Shown one piece after another: positions 53,634-64,000 of a stretch of DNA of 64,000 nt. The stretch's first letter is position 1, and every line of letters begins with the position of its first letter. This stretch comes from Podospora pseudocomata. Its lineage: Eukaryota > Ascomycota > Sordariomycetes > Sordariales > Podosporaceae. Made by a program: the position numbers and the translations under genes. The notes below the pieces were generated by a model. That model saw only the letters and a list, made by a program, of their open reading frames with translations. It searched no databases and was not told where the DNA came from. The stretch covers positions 5,456,001 to 5,520,000 of the forward strand of contig NW_026946363.1 in NCBI RefSeq assembly GCF_035222375.1. Direction: 5' to 3'.

Positions 53634-56405
53634 CTACTTAATAGTCCTCTCCACCAGCTCCCTATACATAGCCTTAACATCCTCCACATCAGCTCTCAAC
53701 TCCTCCACCTCCTCGCTCTTCTCCCCCAGCAGCTCCAGCGTTGTCTCATACCGCTCCTTCACCTCCCTCACCTCCCCCTCCAACACCTCCACCCTCTTCA
53801 CCGCAGCACTGTTTTCCTCCACCTTCTTCATCATAGCCACAATCTCCGCCCTCGCCTCATCCCTCTGCTTCGAAATCCTCGACAACTCCTCCTTCGCCGC
53901 CACCTTCTCCGACTCCAGCCTCCTAATCGCGGCGCTCATCCTCTCCACCAACTGAACCGACGGCCCGGCAGCAACAGTGGAGACGGAGACCATATCCTGC
54001 ATGATGTTGTTTTTATCGTTATCCCTCCCGCCACTCCCACTGAAGGCGTCTTCCCCTTGCTGGATCTCCCGGTGGTTATTCAATATCGAAGGCGGGGCAG
54101 CCTCACTCGTAGGGCTGAAAATAGACGTGGGGCTGAAGATCCCACTGTTGCTCGTCGGATGGGAGGGCAGAGTGGGGCGGGCAGGCGGTTGGGCCGAGGG
54201 TCTTCGACTAAAAGAACCCATTCCGGGGACGGGCAGCCCGATTCGGGAGTTGGCATCCCCCGCCTCGCTGTTGCTGGACTGCGCGCCAGAAATCTTCCTC
54301 GCCTTGCTGGTAAGGGTTTGGATGCCCAAGAAGTCGGTGCTAAATGTTCGCTGAGGGACGGCGGAGAGCTGAGGCGAGGCAGGGCGGCTGTCTGGTTTGA
54401 ACAAGGGGGTGCCAGGGAGATCCTCGAGCCAGGAGCGGGGGCGCTCGACGATGGGTTGGTGAAAGCTGGTTTGGATTCTTTCCTTTTCGGCTTCGAAGGC
54501 TTGCTTTTGCTTTTCGAGCTCAGACTTTGCTTCTGAGAGGGCCGTTTCAGCCGCTTCAGCACGTCTGGTGAGGGCGTCAAGTTGGGCTTGGTAGGATTTG
54601 ACATCTTGTTGGATCGTGGGGATTTTGGTCTTGGTCTCTTCCAGTTCCTCTTCGTGGCGCTTTGCGCGGACGGCCTGCTGCATTGTCAGTAGTTGTCGGG
54701 GACTCATGGCACAGCATTCGAGACTTACCGCCTCGCGAGCTTTCCGCCTCATGTCCGATTCTCTTTGAAGAGCCTCGTCTCTTTCCTTTTCCAGCCCAGC
54801 AATACGAGCCAGCAAGTTGGTCTCAATTCCCTGCCAGTTTTCACTCGCGATGGAGTACTGTGTCTGCAGCTGTTCGATCTGCCGCAGTAGTTTGGCTTGC
54901 GAGTCTCCAGCCACACCCGAAGATGCCTCCTCTACTCGCATCCTCATGGCCTCGAGCTTCCCTTCCATCATCTGGACCTCAGCCTTTAGCTCCAACTCTT
55001 GCACACGGGCTCGCTCGTTCGCCCTTTCCACCTGCTCTCGAAGGTCGTTTGCTTGCGCTTTGGCACGATCTGCCACCAGAGTCTTTTCGACCTTGAGAGC
55101 AGCCACCTGCTCTTCCAGATCATCGATACGTCGCTTATCCTGTTCTCTCGGGCGTTCGTTTGCCTTGGTCGATAGCTCGTCTACTTGTTCTTTGGCTTTT
55201 TGCAGTTGACTTCTGAGGTCCGCGATGGTAGCATCCTTCGACCGTATCTCTGGTCGCAAGCTGCCGAGTTCCTTCTGAGCTTGATCATACTGCTTTTGTA
55301 GAACCACCTGTGATCTTTCCAGCTCATCTGCTCGGCGAGCGCGCAGGCGCAAATTATCCAACTCCTTGTCAGATTTGTCCTTTGCCATCTTCAGGTTGTT
55401 AATCTCCTTCTCACCCTCGCCAACTTTGAGCTGCAACTTCTTCATGATCGTACGGTGCTTTTGCTCAGTACTGGCGAGCTTCTTGCCCTCCTCCATGAGC
55501 TGGGCGATCTGCTGGTCCTTTTCCGCCAACTTCTTCTCGAGACTCCCAGCCGGTGCAGCAAGGGCGGCCTTCCTGGCTGAGTCTGTGGCCTCTCTCGCGA
55601 GAAACTGCAGTTTGGCTTCAAGAGCATCGATGCGCTCTATGTAGCCATGAATCTCCTCCTGCTGCTGGGTCTGAGCCACGTCCGGCACATTATTGCCATC
55701 CTTCTGCGTTTCTTCGTCTCCAACTGTTGTTTGGTCGGGCTTGTTGGTGATGATCTCCTCTGTTTCAGGGGCAGGAGCAGGGGTGGGCGCTTCCACGGTT
55801 GGCGTGTTCAGGAGAGGCACTTCGGCTGGCGGTGGTGCCTCGGGGGATACCTTCGCGCCGTTGGCATCATCTGTGACCCCCTGTTCCGTTGTTGTCCCAT
55901 TCTTCAAGTCTTGTTTGGTATCAACTTCCTTCACGGCATTATCTTGGGACGTTCTGACAACATCCAGGGAGCCCCGCGGCGAAGAAGTATCCCTTGGCGC
56001 ATCCTTCAATGCTGGACTCGCCGGACCTATACTATCGATCGATGTGCGGCTCGCTGCGTCTAGACTTTGGCGCGGGCTTCCTTGCGCAGAAAGGGGCTTT
56101 TGACCGGCCGTTTTCGCAGCTATGGCCCGCGCAAGCCTTTCTTGGAGCCGATCGTTTGCACGGGTGCTCGAGGAGGTCCTGGAGGGCCCTGCAAGGAATC
56201 CATACTGTCAGAAACCTACAGCCTTCTGGGAAGAGCTTCGATCATCAAGCATACCTGGCGATTGCTTCACTGGCGAAGCAGGAGGGGCGGGCTTGGCCTC
56301 CTTCGTTTGCGCCGAGCCATCATTGTCCTCGCTGAGTATATTATCCAGGCGAGCTTCCACACCAGCTACGGCTTGGGTCAGAAACGACCCCCATCGCGCG
56401 GCCAT
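53634..56405 (-). CDS. SGM1: golgin of the TMF1/Sgm1 family
   Basis: Three exons, 56405-56255, 56188-54729 and 54677-53634, give 884 residues. Intron 1 runs GTATGC to TTGCAG; intron 2 (51 nt) runs GTAAGT to TGCAG and could be retained in frame. The N-terminus WGSFLTQAVAGVEARLDNIL is the conserved start of TMF1/Sgm1, a GTPase-binding amphipathic element, followed by LQERLARAIAAKT. Residues about 190-620 are one long coiled coil. The C-terminal 110 residues, from LVERMSAAIRRLESE to EEVEELRADVEDVKAMYRE, are the TMF DNA-binding-named domain that binds Rab6/Ypt6. It should tether vesicles at the Golgi. It converges with PRP46, 255 bp apart. Confidence 0.92.
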
Positions 56406-57725
56406 TGCTCAAAATAACAACAGCACGGCAGTGCTCGCTATGACGTTGCCATACAAAGGCGGGGGACAACGGTATAAGTGCGGTGGTCGCCGTTACATTC
56501 GATCCATCACAAATCGTCGAGGGAGGAGGGTAGATAGGTAGATAGGTAGATAGGTACGGCAGGCTCGCAATCTTCCGATGCCTGCTTCACTTGCAGCTTG
56601 TCGCTCTACATCCAGGTACACCGAGAAGCCAGAATCCGGTCGTGACGCATGTCGACACAGTAAGACGAATTACTGTTGCGGAAGGGTTGGTCTCGTGTTC
56701 TTCCTCAACACAAGTGCTTGGTCCTTGGCGAAAGGCCACGCCAAACTTACAGAGTGTCCAAGCCTTCCAGGGATTCGTAATTGTTCGGCAACTGTCAGCG
56801 AGGTGGTCCTGACTCCAGAGAGCCAATTGGATCCGCTACAGCTCTCGGTTCAGCCCTTCAGGTGGGGCCGACCTGCTTCAAAGTCAACGCACAGGCCATC
56901 CAAGTCAGCATGACCAACGGCGTTTGTTGTTTGAGAATTCGAATTTCAAAGACTCCATCCAAGTATTTTATTTTATAGCATGTTATACCACCGAGATACA
57001 CTTTGACGGCAGCTTCTATATGACTGAAGCTTCCATTAACCCTCATGCCACCTTGATATACGGTGGTTAGAGATGTAAAAGTTGCCGAGAACGTGCATCA
57101 TTACATCATCTGCCAGGATCCACCAGTATCGCAGTGCTACATCTCTGAACATTCATAATTCAAGGTCGAGACGAGGCTTATCGTTATCGTTGCTTCCAAA
57201 GTTCCATGATTCTTGCTACTGCGTTCGAAAAGCAGGTTGGGAAACACCAACACCAAAGTTCACAGCGAAGAACAATACGTTGGCATTGCCCCCAAGTTAT
57301 AAATTTCAGGCCCTGCCTTCTAGGTTGCTGTCCAGTGTTTGATTCCGAATCAGCCACTTCCGGCATCCTCCCTTCTAACCCTCCACCCTCGTTTTCCGGT
57401 CGAGCCGGTATTTATCGGCTGACGGCACGCACAAGAACCTCACCTAGGCCGGGACCTCACAAAATACTGGTTTTGATCCTGCGCTGGTTGTTGTTGCACC
57501 AACACACTTTCAAACACACTCGATATTTACGTGCGTTACATATTGGCCCTGAGACCAGCAAGAGGAGGCCCAGCACAGCGGAACCGAGACGGATAACCAG
57601 CGCAACCCGTCTCTTGGCGTGCGCATTGTGCTCGAAGCTCAAACACCAGATCTCTGTCCACTTTGTTGCCTTGCTTATTTCGCACCATTGTTATGAGACG
57701 GGGTGTCGCTTGAGTGTCGTACACA
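56406..57725. other. intergenic region between golgin and ceramidase genes
   Basis: Promoters of both divergent genes; no gene seen. Contains a short tandem repeat listed separately. Confidence 0.45.
56531..56554. repeat. TAGATAGG tandem repeat, three copies
   Basis: Three perfect copies of the 8-bp unit. Related TAGGTA words occur at about 14720-14750. Confidence 0.9.
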
Positions 57726-59013
57726 ATGGCATTGGCTTCGGCATTTCGGATTCCTTACCGGGAGGCGCGAACTGGGTTTTGGGGGGAGCAAACGTCGACG
57801 TTGAACTGGTGTGAAGAGGTAAACAAACCCCCTTTTGTGCCCCAACTCGTCGGAAAGCCTTGGCTGATCAGAACGTCTAGGACTACAACATCAGCTACTA
57901 CTGTGCTGAAGTGGTCAACACACTTACAAACTTGGTTTTTATGTACCTTGGCTTCAAAGGACTACGCAATGTCATCAAGTATGCGCACTCCAAGGTGTTC
58001 ATCCTCGTGTTTCTCGGCTACATTGTCGTGGGTCTCGGTAGCATGGCGTTCCATACTACGCTGAAGTGTAAGTTCTCCTTGAGTGATAGTGTGGGTACTT
58101 GTCCTGTTCTAACGTGGAATGCAGATGAGATGCAACTCGCAGACGAACTCCCCATGATATACACCATCTGCATCATGGCATACGTAGCTTTTGGAACCAA
58201 CAAGTCTCCTGCTGTGAAGGGTCTTCTTGCGGTATTCCTGCTGGGACTTGCCACTTTTATCACGGTTTATTATCTTTACGCAAAGGACCCAGTCTTCCAT
58301 CAGGTGGCTTATGGTTTATTGACGGCGTCAACAATCTTCCGCGGATTCCACGTCCTGGAAGGGTATGTCAAACAGAGGGAAATTGACTAGTGCGTATTTG
58401 AATTTGGCACACTAACTGTGAGACAGTGTGTTGCGACCGGCGTTCAAGAAAAGGAACCCTGCCACGTGTGACCAGCACATGAAGGAAATGTGGACACTGG
58501 CTCTGACAGGTATGTCCTACTTACACAATACCTATGGTTATACAGCAGGAGGCTGATTTTAAATGGCAAGGCATTTTCATGTTTCTGGCTGGTTTCCTCA
58601 TCTGGAACATTGATAACGTCTTTTGTCACCACATCACGCAAACGAAGCAAAAGGTTCTTCTACCGTGGGCCATCATCTTTGAAGGGCATGGATGGTGGCA
58701 CATCCTAACCGGTCTTGGTATGTTCCTCCTGCGCCCCCCATGCTTCCATGATAGGATAAATATGTCAATACTAACGCTGTGTGTAGGTGGTGCGTAATAT
58801 CCCTTCAGAACCTAACCATTTCCATTCTTTTTTTTTTTGTGTGCCCAAGGCTGACTCTGTTCCACAGCATACCATATGATTCTCTGGAGATTGTGGTCCA
58901 ACTGTTGCCTGGAGGGGAAAGAGGACGAATTTATGCTGGACTGGAAGCCGTTACGCACAATCCCGCAAGTGGTCCCGCGTACCAAGGGTGCAGCTCATCT
59001 CAAGACCCAGTGA
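57726..59013 (+). CDS. YPC1: alkaline ceramidase (YPC1/YDC1/ACER3 family)
   Basis: Seven exons give 307 residues: 57726-57818, 57881-58067, 58125-58389, 58427-58509, 58571-58717, 58787-58789 and 58868-59013. It hydrolyses ceramide or dihydroceramide to a long-chain base and a fatty acid in the ER membrane. Family motifs: FWGEQTSTLNWCEEDY near residue 20-35, AFHTTLKYEMQLADELPMIY near 87-107 with a zinc histidine and catalytic aspartate, and GHGWWH near 248 with two zinc histidines. Seven hydrophobic helices fit the fold. The 3-nt exon 6 (GTG) restores the conserved TGLGAY; skipping it gives TGLAY. Both flanking introns have good donors, CTAAC/CTGAC branches and normal lengths (69 and 78 nt). 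Confidence 0.9.
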
Positions 59014-59858
59014 GGCGGCTCTGTCCTACCTTCGGTGAAGATCACTATCCGGGATGATTTTTGATGGTGACGAGGGCCTTGTATATTGCCTATGTGCCCC
59101 ACACCCCATACCCTCTTTGTGGCAAGGCAACAGCATAGCAACGATACACCAAGTCGACTACGCGAAAAGGAGTCAAAAACAAGATTCTCGGATGACAAGC
59201 ACGACTTCGGCAGGGCGGGGTCAAAGGTTGAGCTAAGAGAGAAATCAAAAAACACCGGGATACAGGCAGAGCCTCATTTATGGAACATGGTACTGGGCTA
59301 GAACTGCTATATAGTTACGATGAGCGTTAGTGATCACGGTTCCACATGATAGATGTTCGACTCGCGGACAAAATAATTAGGTTGAAACGTAAAATCAAGG
59401 GCTTGAAGGATAACGCAAACACTCTGGATTTTTATTCCAGAGCTTTCCACTATTAAATTAAAGGTCTATAATATATACCTAACGCTTGTCTACTGTCCTG
59501 CTGAGGCATTCACCCGAGTAGCAATTCTCGAGTTTTGCCAACGACGTCTGTCATGTGCGCGTAGCTGGTATTGGCACGGTGTTGAATTACACACCAATTA
59601 CGTTGCGGGTACACCGTTCTGCCTACGAGCCCAACACCGCAACCTAAATTTCCATTTCCAGCGGCCAGTGGAAGAGACCAGCAACGACACTGAGCCCCAG
59701 CAAAGTTGCTTTGACATCAACTGCATTTCCATTTGTTACCGCAACTCGCTCGGCTGCGACACTTTCACGACATTTTACTGCCTGAACAATAAGCATCGCC
59801 TTGCTTTCTTATCCTAATCTGTTTGGCAGCCCAGTCAGCCTCATCACAACCCCCCAAG
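59014..59858. other. intergenic region between ceramidase and prefoldin 1 genes
   Basis: 3' flank of the ceramidase gene and promoter of PFD1; no gene recognised. Confidence 0.45.
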
Positions 59859-60411
59859 ATGTCGATATCAAACGAAGCGCTGCAAAAGGCAAGTCACCTC
59901 TCACAGACAAGATGAGTGTTACAAATTCCGCCAGTCGGGCATCAACGCCTAATTATGAGTTTAACATGGCGGCAAGAAATTACATCAAACTAACCTTGGG
60001 CCTTTCGCAGCTCGTCAGAGAGATCGAGTCGCAGGCCATCGCTGCGCAACAGCAAATCGGCCTGGTCCGCACTCAGATGGCGTCCAAGCAGCGTGAGATG
60101 CGGCTAGCCCAGCTGACGCGCAGCGAGATCTCATCATTGCCACCCGACACGGCTGTCTACGAGGGAGTCGGGAAAATGTATGGCTTTCCTGTCTCGTGCT
60201 CGTTGCTTGAACCCCCTGACTAACCAACCTCCTTTGCTCCACTATCAGGTTCGTTGGGCTTCCGGTGCCCACGTTGCAGGAGAAACTGAGCTCTCAGGTC
60301 AAGGAGAATGAGACCGAGTTGGAGGCTCTGTCCAAGAGGCTGCACTACCTCGAGACGACGGACAAGAATAGCCGGGAGCACATTGAGAAGATGCTCAAGG
60401 GACAGGCTTAA
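59859..60411 (+). CDS. PFD1: prefoldin subunit 1 (beta class)
   Basis: Three exons, 59859-59888, 60011-60177 and 60249-60411, give 119 residues. Intron 1 (122 nt) has a GC donor (GCAAGT), AACTAAC branch and CGCAG acceptor; splicing joins MSISNEALQK to LVREIESQA, the expected prefoldin 1 start. Intron 2 runs GTATGG to TCAG and splits ATG in GKM. The short length, single beta hairpin (TAVYEGVGKMFVGLPVPTL) and C-terminal helix (LEALSKRLHYLETTDKNSREHIEKML) mark a beta-class subunit. Prefoldin delivers nascent actin and tubulin to CCT. It is the second prefoldin gene in this window. Confidence 0.93.
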
Positions 60412-62527
60412 TCTCATACGGCCTTTGCCTCGAGCCTTGATCGACTTTTAGGGATTCACAAACCATTTGACTCGCGTCTCTTCGGTGCCGATTGTCCCGC
60501 AATTGCGAAACTGGGAACGCTCAATGGAAAATGTGGTGTCGTCTGCGGCGCAGTGCAGCATGGAACCCAGCTGTCTTATCAACCCCTCACTCTCACAACA
60601 ATATACCCGATGGCACCATGCCGGATGGTTTGGCAAGATGGAATTCCTGTTTTATATCCTATTTCCCATACACACAAAGCCTCTTCTCAAGTCCTGTGCT
60701 GGACCTGCTGTATCTCATGTCCTCAGTTGCCAAAAAGGCAACTGGCCTGCTGCATGCCCGGCGGCCAAGGATTCTCCAACACAACAACAATTCAGGTGCC
60801 TGGGCGGCGAGGGTCCAGCACATCGGCTCCACGGAGGTGCAGGAGGTACAGAACAAGAGGGCTGTCTTGCATGCCGCTGGGGAAAGACACGACGGGTTTC
60901 AGGCGCCTGTTTTCTGCATACAAAGTGAAGCTATGCAGTAGTATTGTCAAGCCACCAGATGGAAATAGCCAAGAGGCACTCACAACCACAGGAAACCAAG
61001 TGAACAGGCACGGCATCACGACCCGACGCACGCCCGGCGGTTCTAAAGATGGCGAGTAGCCGTCCAGACCAACCACGGGGCAGCCGCTTCGACCCTTGCC
61101 TGCCAAGATCTTCTGCCAAGCCGCATCGATGCCCCTCCCCTAGCCCTACGCACCGTTTGTTTCGCGGCTTGCTGCCTCTTGATGATGCCAGCTTCCGAGC
61201 CTTCGAAAGAACATATCGCCATGGCCAGGGTCTAGAAACTATTCAGAGACAATGTTCGGGTTTCTACAGAATGGGAATAAACCGTCCCAGGCGTCTGTCT
61301 GATGGGCTTCTCTATTTTCTGCTGTCTCGTCAGTCCCGCAACACAGAGCCACGAGGCTCAGCATCCCGCTTCCCGTTCGTTTCGCTTCCATGCCACTTGT
61401 GCCCCTCCCAGCTGCCGTTGGTGCCCCTCCACCCACTCACATGAAGACGTTTCGTTCAGGGTGGAAGAGCGGGGCCCATCTCTGCGCTACATTCACCTAA
61501 CCAGCCTCCTTTGCTCTGTCGGAGCACACGCACGCAACGGGGGACATGGAACCTAACCAAGCAGTCTCACAGTTCCCCCCTCTCAGCCCCCAAGACAGGT
61601 ACTCAAGGAAAATGAGATGCTACCAGGCTCCGTCTCCCGCCCTGATGCCGTCCATCTCTGGTTTTCTACAGCAAGTGAGGTGGTAGGACAGTTCTCCCCC
61701 ACCAAGATGAGCAAGTCGCTCATGGGCCAACCACACGGCGGCCGCACCTTGGAAAAGACAGTTCTTATCCCCCCCCCTCCACTAGGAGCACACGATACCC
61801 AGCTCGTCCCGAGGGCCACAAGTGTGGCACACCTTGGGCCAGTCTTATCACGCGTTGGTCCCGAGTACCTAGCTGGAATTTATCTAGCAACGGGTAAGGC
61901 ATGGCTTCTTATGCCGCGCTGCACAGCTGGGAGTGTACAACCTGGCAGCCCCATGGTCCAAAGGCAAGATGAACAGAGGGTAGAGGACGGCAGCCGGGAG
62001 GGAGCTGAGATGCTGACAGACGCAGATGGGGAGGTACTTGGTGCGGACCAGTGGTACAGTCATATGCATAGAGAGGTACTTGACACTACCCTCTCACATC
62101 CCTGACCGTCCCCAGGCCCCGAATGTCCCTCCCTCTACCACCCTCCACGCTGATTTGCTCCTGATGCATCTCCACTCCCTCTCTTGACCGCCGCCGAATA
62201 ATAAATGGTGGGTCACACCCCGCTTCTGTTGGCGGCTTACAATTCCTCCTGACCCCTCCGTCCTGCCACGCCGGCCGTCTTTCCTCACCTTCTTCACTTT
62301 TCGATTTTCTATCCGAAGGGTGTTTTCCATCTTTCCAGTCTTGAGTAGACATATCGCCCAAGTGTTTGGTTCGGGGATATCACTCCCAACGCTTGAGCTT
62401 AGCATACCCTCTCTCTTGGGACTGGGATCAATACGTAAGAACGGCCCATTCTGGCCTCTCCTCTCATCTTTTCACCCTTGACTCACCGCGGCTTCCTTAG
62501 CGACAAAGACCTACTACCACCGCCACC
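60412..62527. other. 2.1-kb gap upstream of the right-edge gene
   Basis: Several open frames of 90-170 codons occur on both strands but lack motifs and splice logic. The last few hundred bases are CT-rich and probably a long leader of the next gene. No RNA gene seen. Confidence 0.45.
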
Positions 62528-64000
62528 ATGCCCCGGTCTTCCTACTTGTCGAGTGACGACGAGTCCGTCGACATCACCTACAGGCGTTATTCTGCTGCCC
62601 GCGACCGGTCTAGAGGGCCTCCTGGCCCCCCTCCTCCTCCTCCTGGTGGCCCGCCTCATTTCATCCAGACTGTAGTCCGCGATGCCCGGGACACTCGCCC
62701 TTCGGGTCCCACGGGTTACTTCCAGGGCCCTTCATTCCTCAACTCAACCGACCAGCGAGAAATGACCATGGTCCGCGCCCGCTCAAGAGAGCGCCGCTCC
62801 CCTCCCATCGTCGCCGGCCCTCCCCAGCCCCCTCCCCCTCCGGCCGTGGTGATCAACCAGAACAGGATCAACCAAGGCCAAGGTCGGTCCCGCCGCGGCT
62901 CCAGCTCCTCCTCGGACGAGTCCAGCCATGTCTCCTCCCGCTTCCACCACCACTCCCACTCGCGGCACCGCTCCCACTCCCGCGTGGGCCACTCCCGTTC
63001 CTCGTCCACTCACTCCCACCTCGAAGACGCCCGCGAAAGGTGGGAGCTCGAGCGGGCCCGGGAGCAGCTCCGCGCCATGCAGGTCAGCAACGAGCGCAGG
63101 GAGCAGGAGCGCCAGCTCGATCGCTACAACGACGAGAAGTTTGGCCGGGCCCAGGCCGACTGGGAGCTGGAGCGCCTCCGCCGCGAGGACGAAGCCCGCC
63201 GGCGGGAGGAGATGGCCGAGGAGAAGGCCAACCGGAACAAGTCCGACTGGGAGCTGGAGCAGCTCCGCCGCGAAAAGGAGGCGAGGCGGGCGCAGGAGAT
63301 GGCCGAGGAGAAGGCCAACCGCAACAAGTCAGACTGGGAGCTCGAGCAGTACCGCCGTGAGAAAGAGGCCAAGCGCCAGCAGGAGCGCATGGCGGAGGCG
63401 TCCTCGCGGGACAAAGCCAGCTGGGAGCTGGCGCACTACCGCAAGGAAAAGGAGGAGATGGAAACTCGGGAGCAGATGGAGACCCGGCTCAGGCTTCAGC
63501 AATTGAGAGAAAAGGATGAGGCGGAGGCTGCTAGGCAGAGGTATGAGCTCGAGAAGTTCCTCAAGGAGGAGGAGGAGAGGCAGATCAGAGAGAAGTACAC
63601 CGATGAGTACGAGCTTGATAGGCTCCGGCATGAGATTGGCCGCATCAAGCGTCGTGAGGAGGAGATGAAGCGGGAGAGGCACGAGGAGGAGGAGCGCCAG
63701 CTGAGAGACGCCAAGGCCGAGCTTGACCGGATAAAGAAGAAGGAGGAGGAAGCCAGGAGGGAGAAGCAGAAGGAGGAGGAGCAGGAGTACAAGATGGGCA
63801 AGGCTGAGCTGGACAGGCTCAGGAGGCAGAAGGAGCAGGAGGAGCGTGATAGGCACTATAAAGAAGACGCCGAATTCCGCGCGGCCAAGGCAGAGCTCGA
63901 TAAGATCAAGGCTGAGAAGGCTCGCAAGGCGGAGGAAGAGCGGATCGCCCGGGAGATCGAGCTCAAGAAGCTCGCCGAGGAGAAGAAGGCTGCTGAGGAA
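62528..64000 (+). CDS. highly charged coiled-coil protein, 3' end beyond window
   Basis: Open for 491 codons to the right edge. The start MPRSSYLSSDDESVD sits in a GCCACCATG context, the best possible match for translation initiation. Residues 1-165 are disordered: proline runs, arginine/serine repeats and a histidine/serine-rich stretch (about 135-160). From about 170 to the edge the protein is a continuous E/K/R-rich helix with WELEQLRREKEA units about 28-29 residues apart, each followed by MAEEKANRNKSD in the best copies. This resembles trichohyalin- or caldesmon-like single alpha helices. I recognise no named family. Function could be a structural spacer or scaffold. Confidence 0.8.
   Translation, partial: MPRSSYLSSDDESVDITYRRYSAARDRSRGPPGPPPPPPGGPPHFIQTVVRDARDTRPSGPTGYFQGPSFLNSTDQREMTMVRARSRERRSPPIVAGPPQPPPPPAVVINQNRINQGQGRSRRGSSSSSDESSHVSSRFHHHSHSRHRSHSRVGHSRSSSTHSHLEDARERWELERAREQLRAMQVSNERREQERQLDRYNDEKFGRAQADWELERLRREDEARRREEMAEEKANRNKSDWELEQLRREKEARRAQEMAEEKANRNKSDWELEQYRREKEAKRQQERMAEASSRDKASWELAHYRKEKEEMETREQMETRLRLQQLREKDEAEAARQRYELEKFLKEEEERQIREKYTDEYELDRLRHEIGRIKRREEEMKRERHEEEERQLRDAKAELDRIKKKEEEARREKQKEEEQEYKMGKAELDRLRRQKEQEERDRHYKEDAEFRAAKAELDKIKAEKARKAEEERIAREIELKKLAEEKKAAEE

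Noticed and set aside
60467-61060. Overlapping plus-strand frames of about 150-170 codons after PFD1
   Set aside because: Three frames are open over the same bases and none has recognisable motifs.

Overview
This window looks like euchromatic DNA of a filamentous ascomycete, most likely Sordariales (Podospora/Chaetomium/Neurospora relatives). Genes carry short 50-80 nt introns with fungal GTAWGT donors and CTAAC/CTGAC branch sites. Intergenic DNA has CT-rich leaders, and the gene set (con-13, PEX5, ORC1, a white-collar/NsdD-type GATA factor) is typical of Pezizomycotina. All assignments come from reading translated sequence and recalled family motifs; no database search was run.

Layout. 1-2452: the 3' part of a broken Ty3/Gypsy chromovirus-type LTR element, whose 3' LTR runs into the next gene. 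2411-5389 (-): VIT + von Willebrand A protein with an FG-rich tail, closed by LTR sequence. 7096-8424 (-): PAP2/Aur1-like membrane enzyme. 10028-10837 (-): small GATA factor. 11.8-13.3 kb: F-box/ankyrin remnants. 15337-16491 (+): con-13-like secreted protein. 17383-19236 (+): ankyrin protein with an amphipathic basic tail. 19535-20620 (-): unknown. 22445-24073 (-): bHLH factor preceded by about 7 kb without recognisable genes. 31294-31399 (-): intron-containing tRNA-Ala(AGC).

From 32 kb on the window is a dense housekeeping block: mitochondrial-type RRM protein, PEX5, REX1-like exonuclease, a Mis18/Yippee-like coiled-coil protein, SET/MYND protein, prefoldin 5, a KH-like unknown, ORC1, NAS6/gankyrin, PRP46, a TMF1/Sgm1 golgin, alkaline ceramidase, prefoldin 1, and a very charged coiled-coil protein that leaves the right edge. 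Several pairs share short divergent promoters (REX1/Mis18-like, SET-MYND/PFD5, NAS6/PRP46). One convergent pair has stop codons 15 bp apart.

No obvious new mobile or defence system is present. The most interesting signals are in gene structure: four apparent GC-AG introns among about 40 that I could place, a probable 3-nt exon (or two-step splice) in the ceramidase gene, a 14-nt exon in NAS6, a start codon split by an intron in the RRM gene, and a retrotransposon LTR supplying the stop codon of a host gene.
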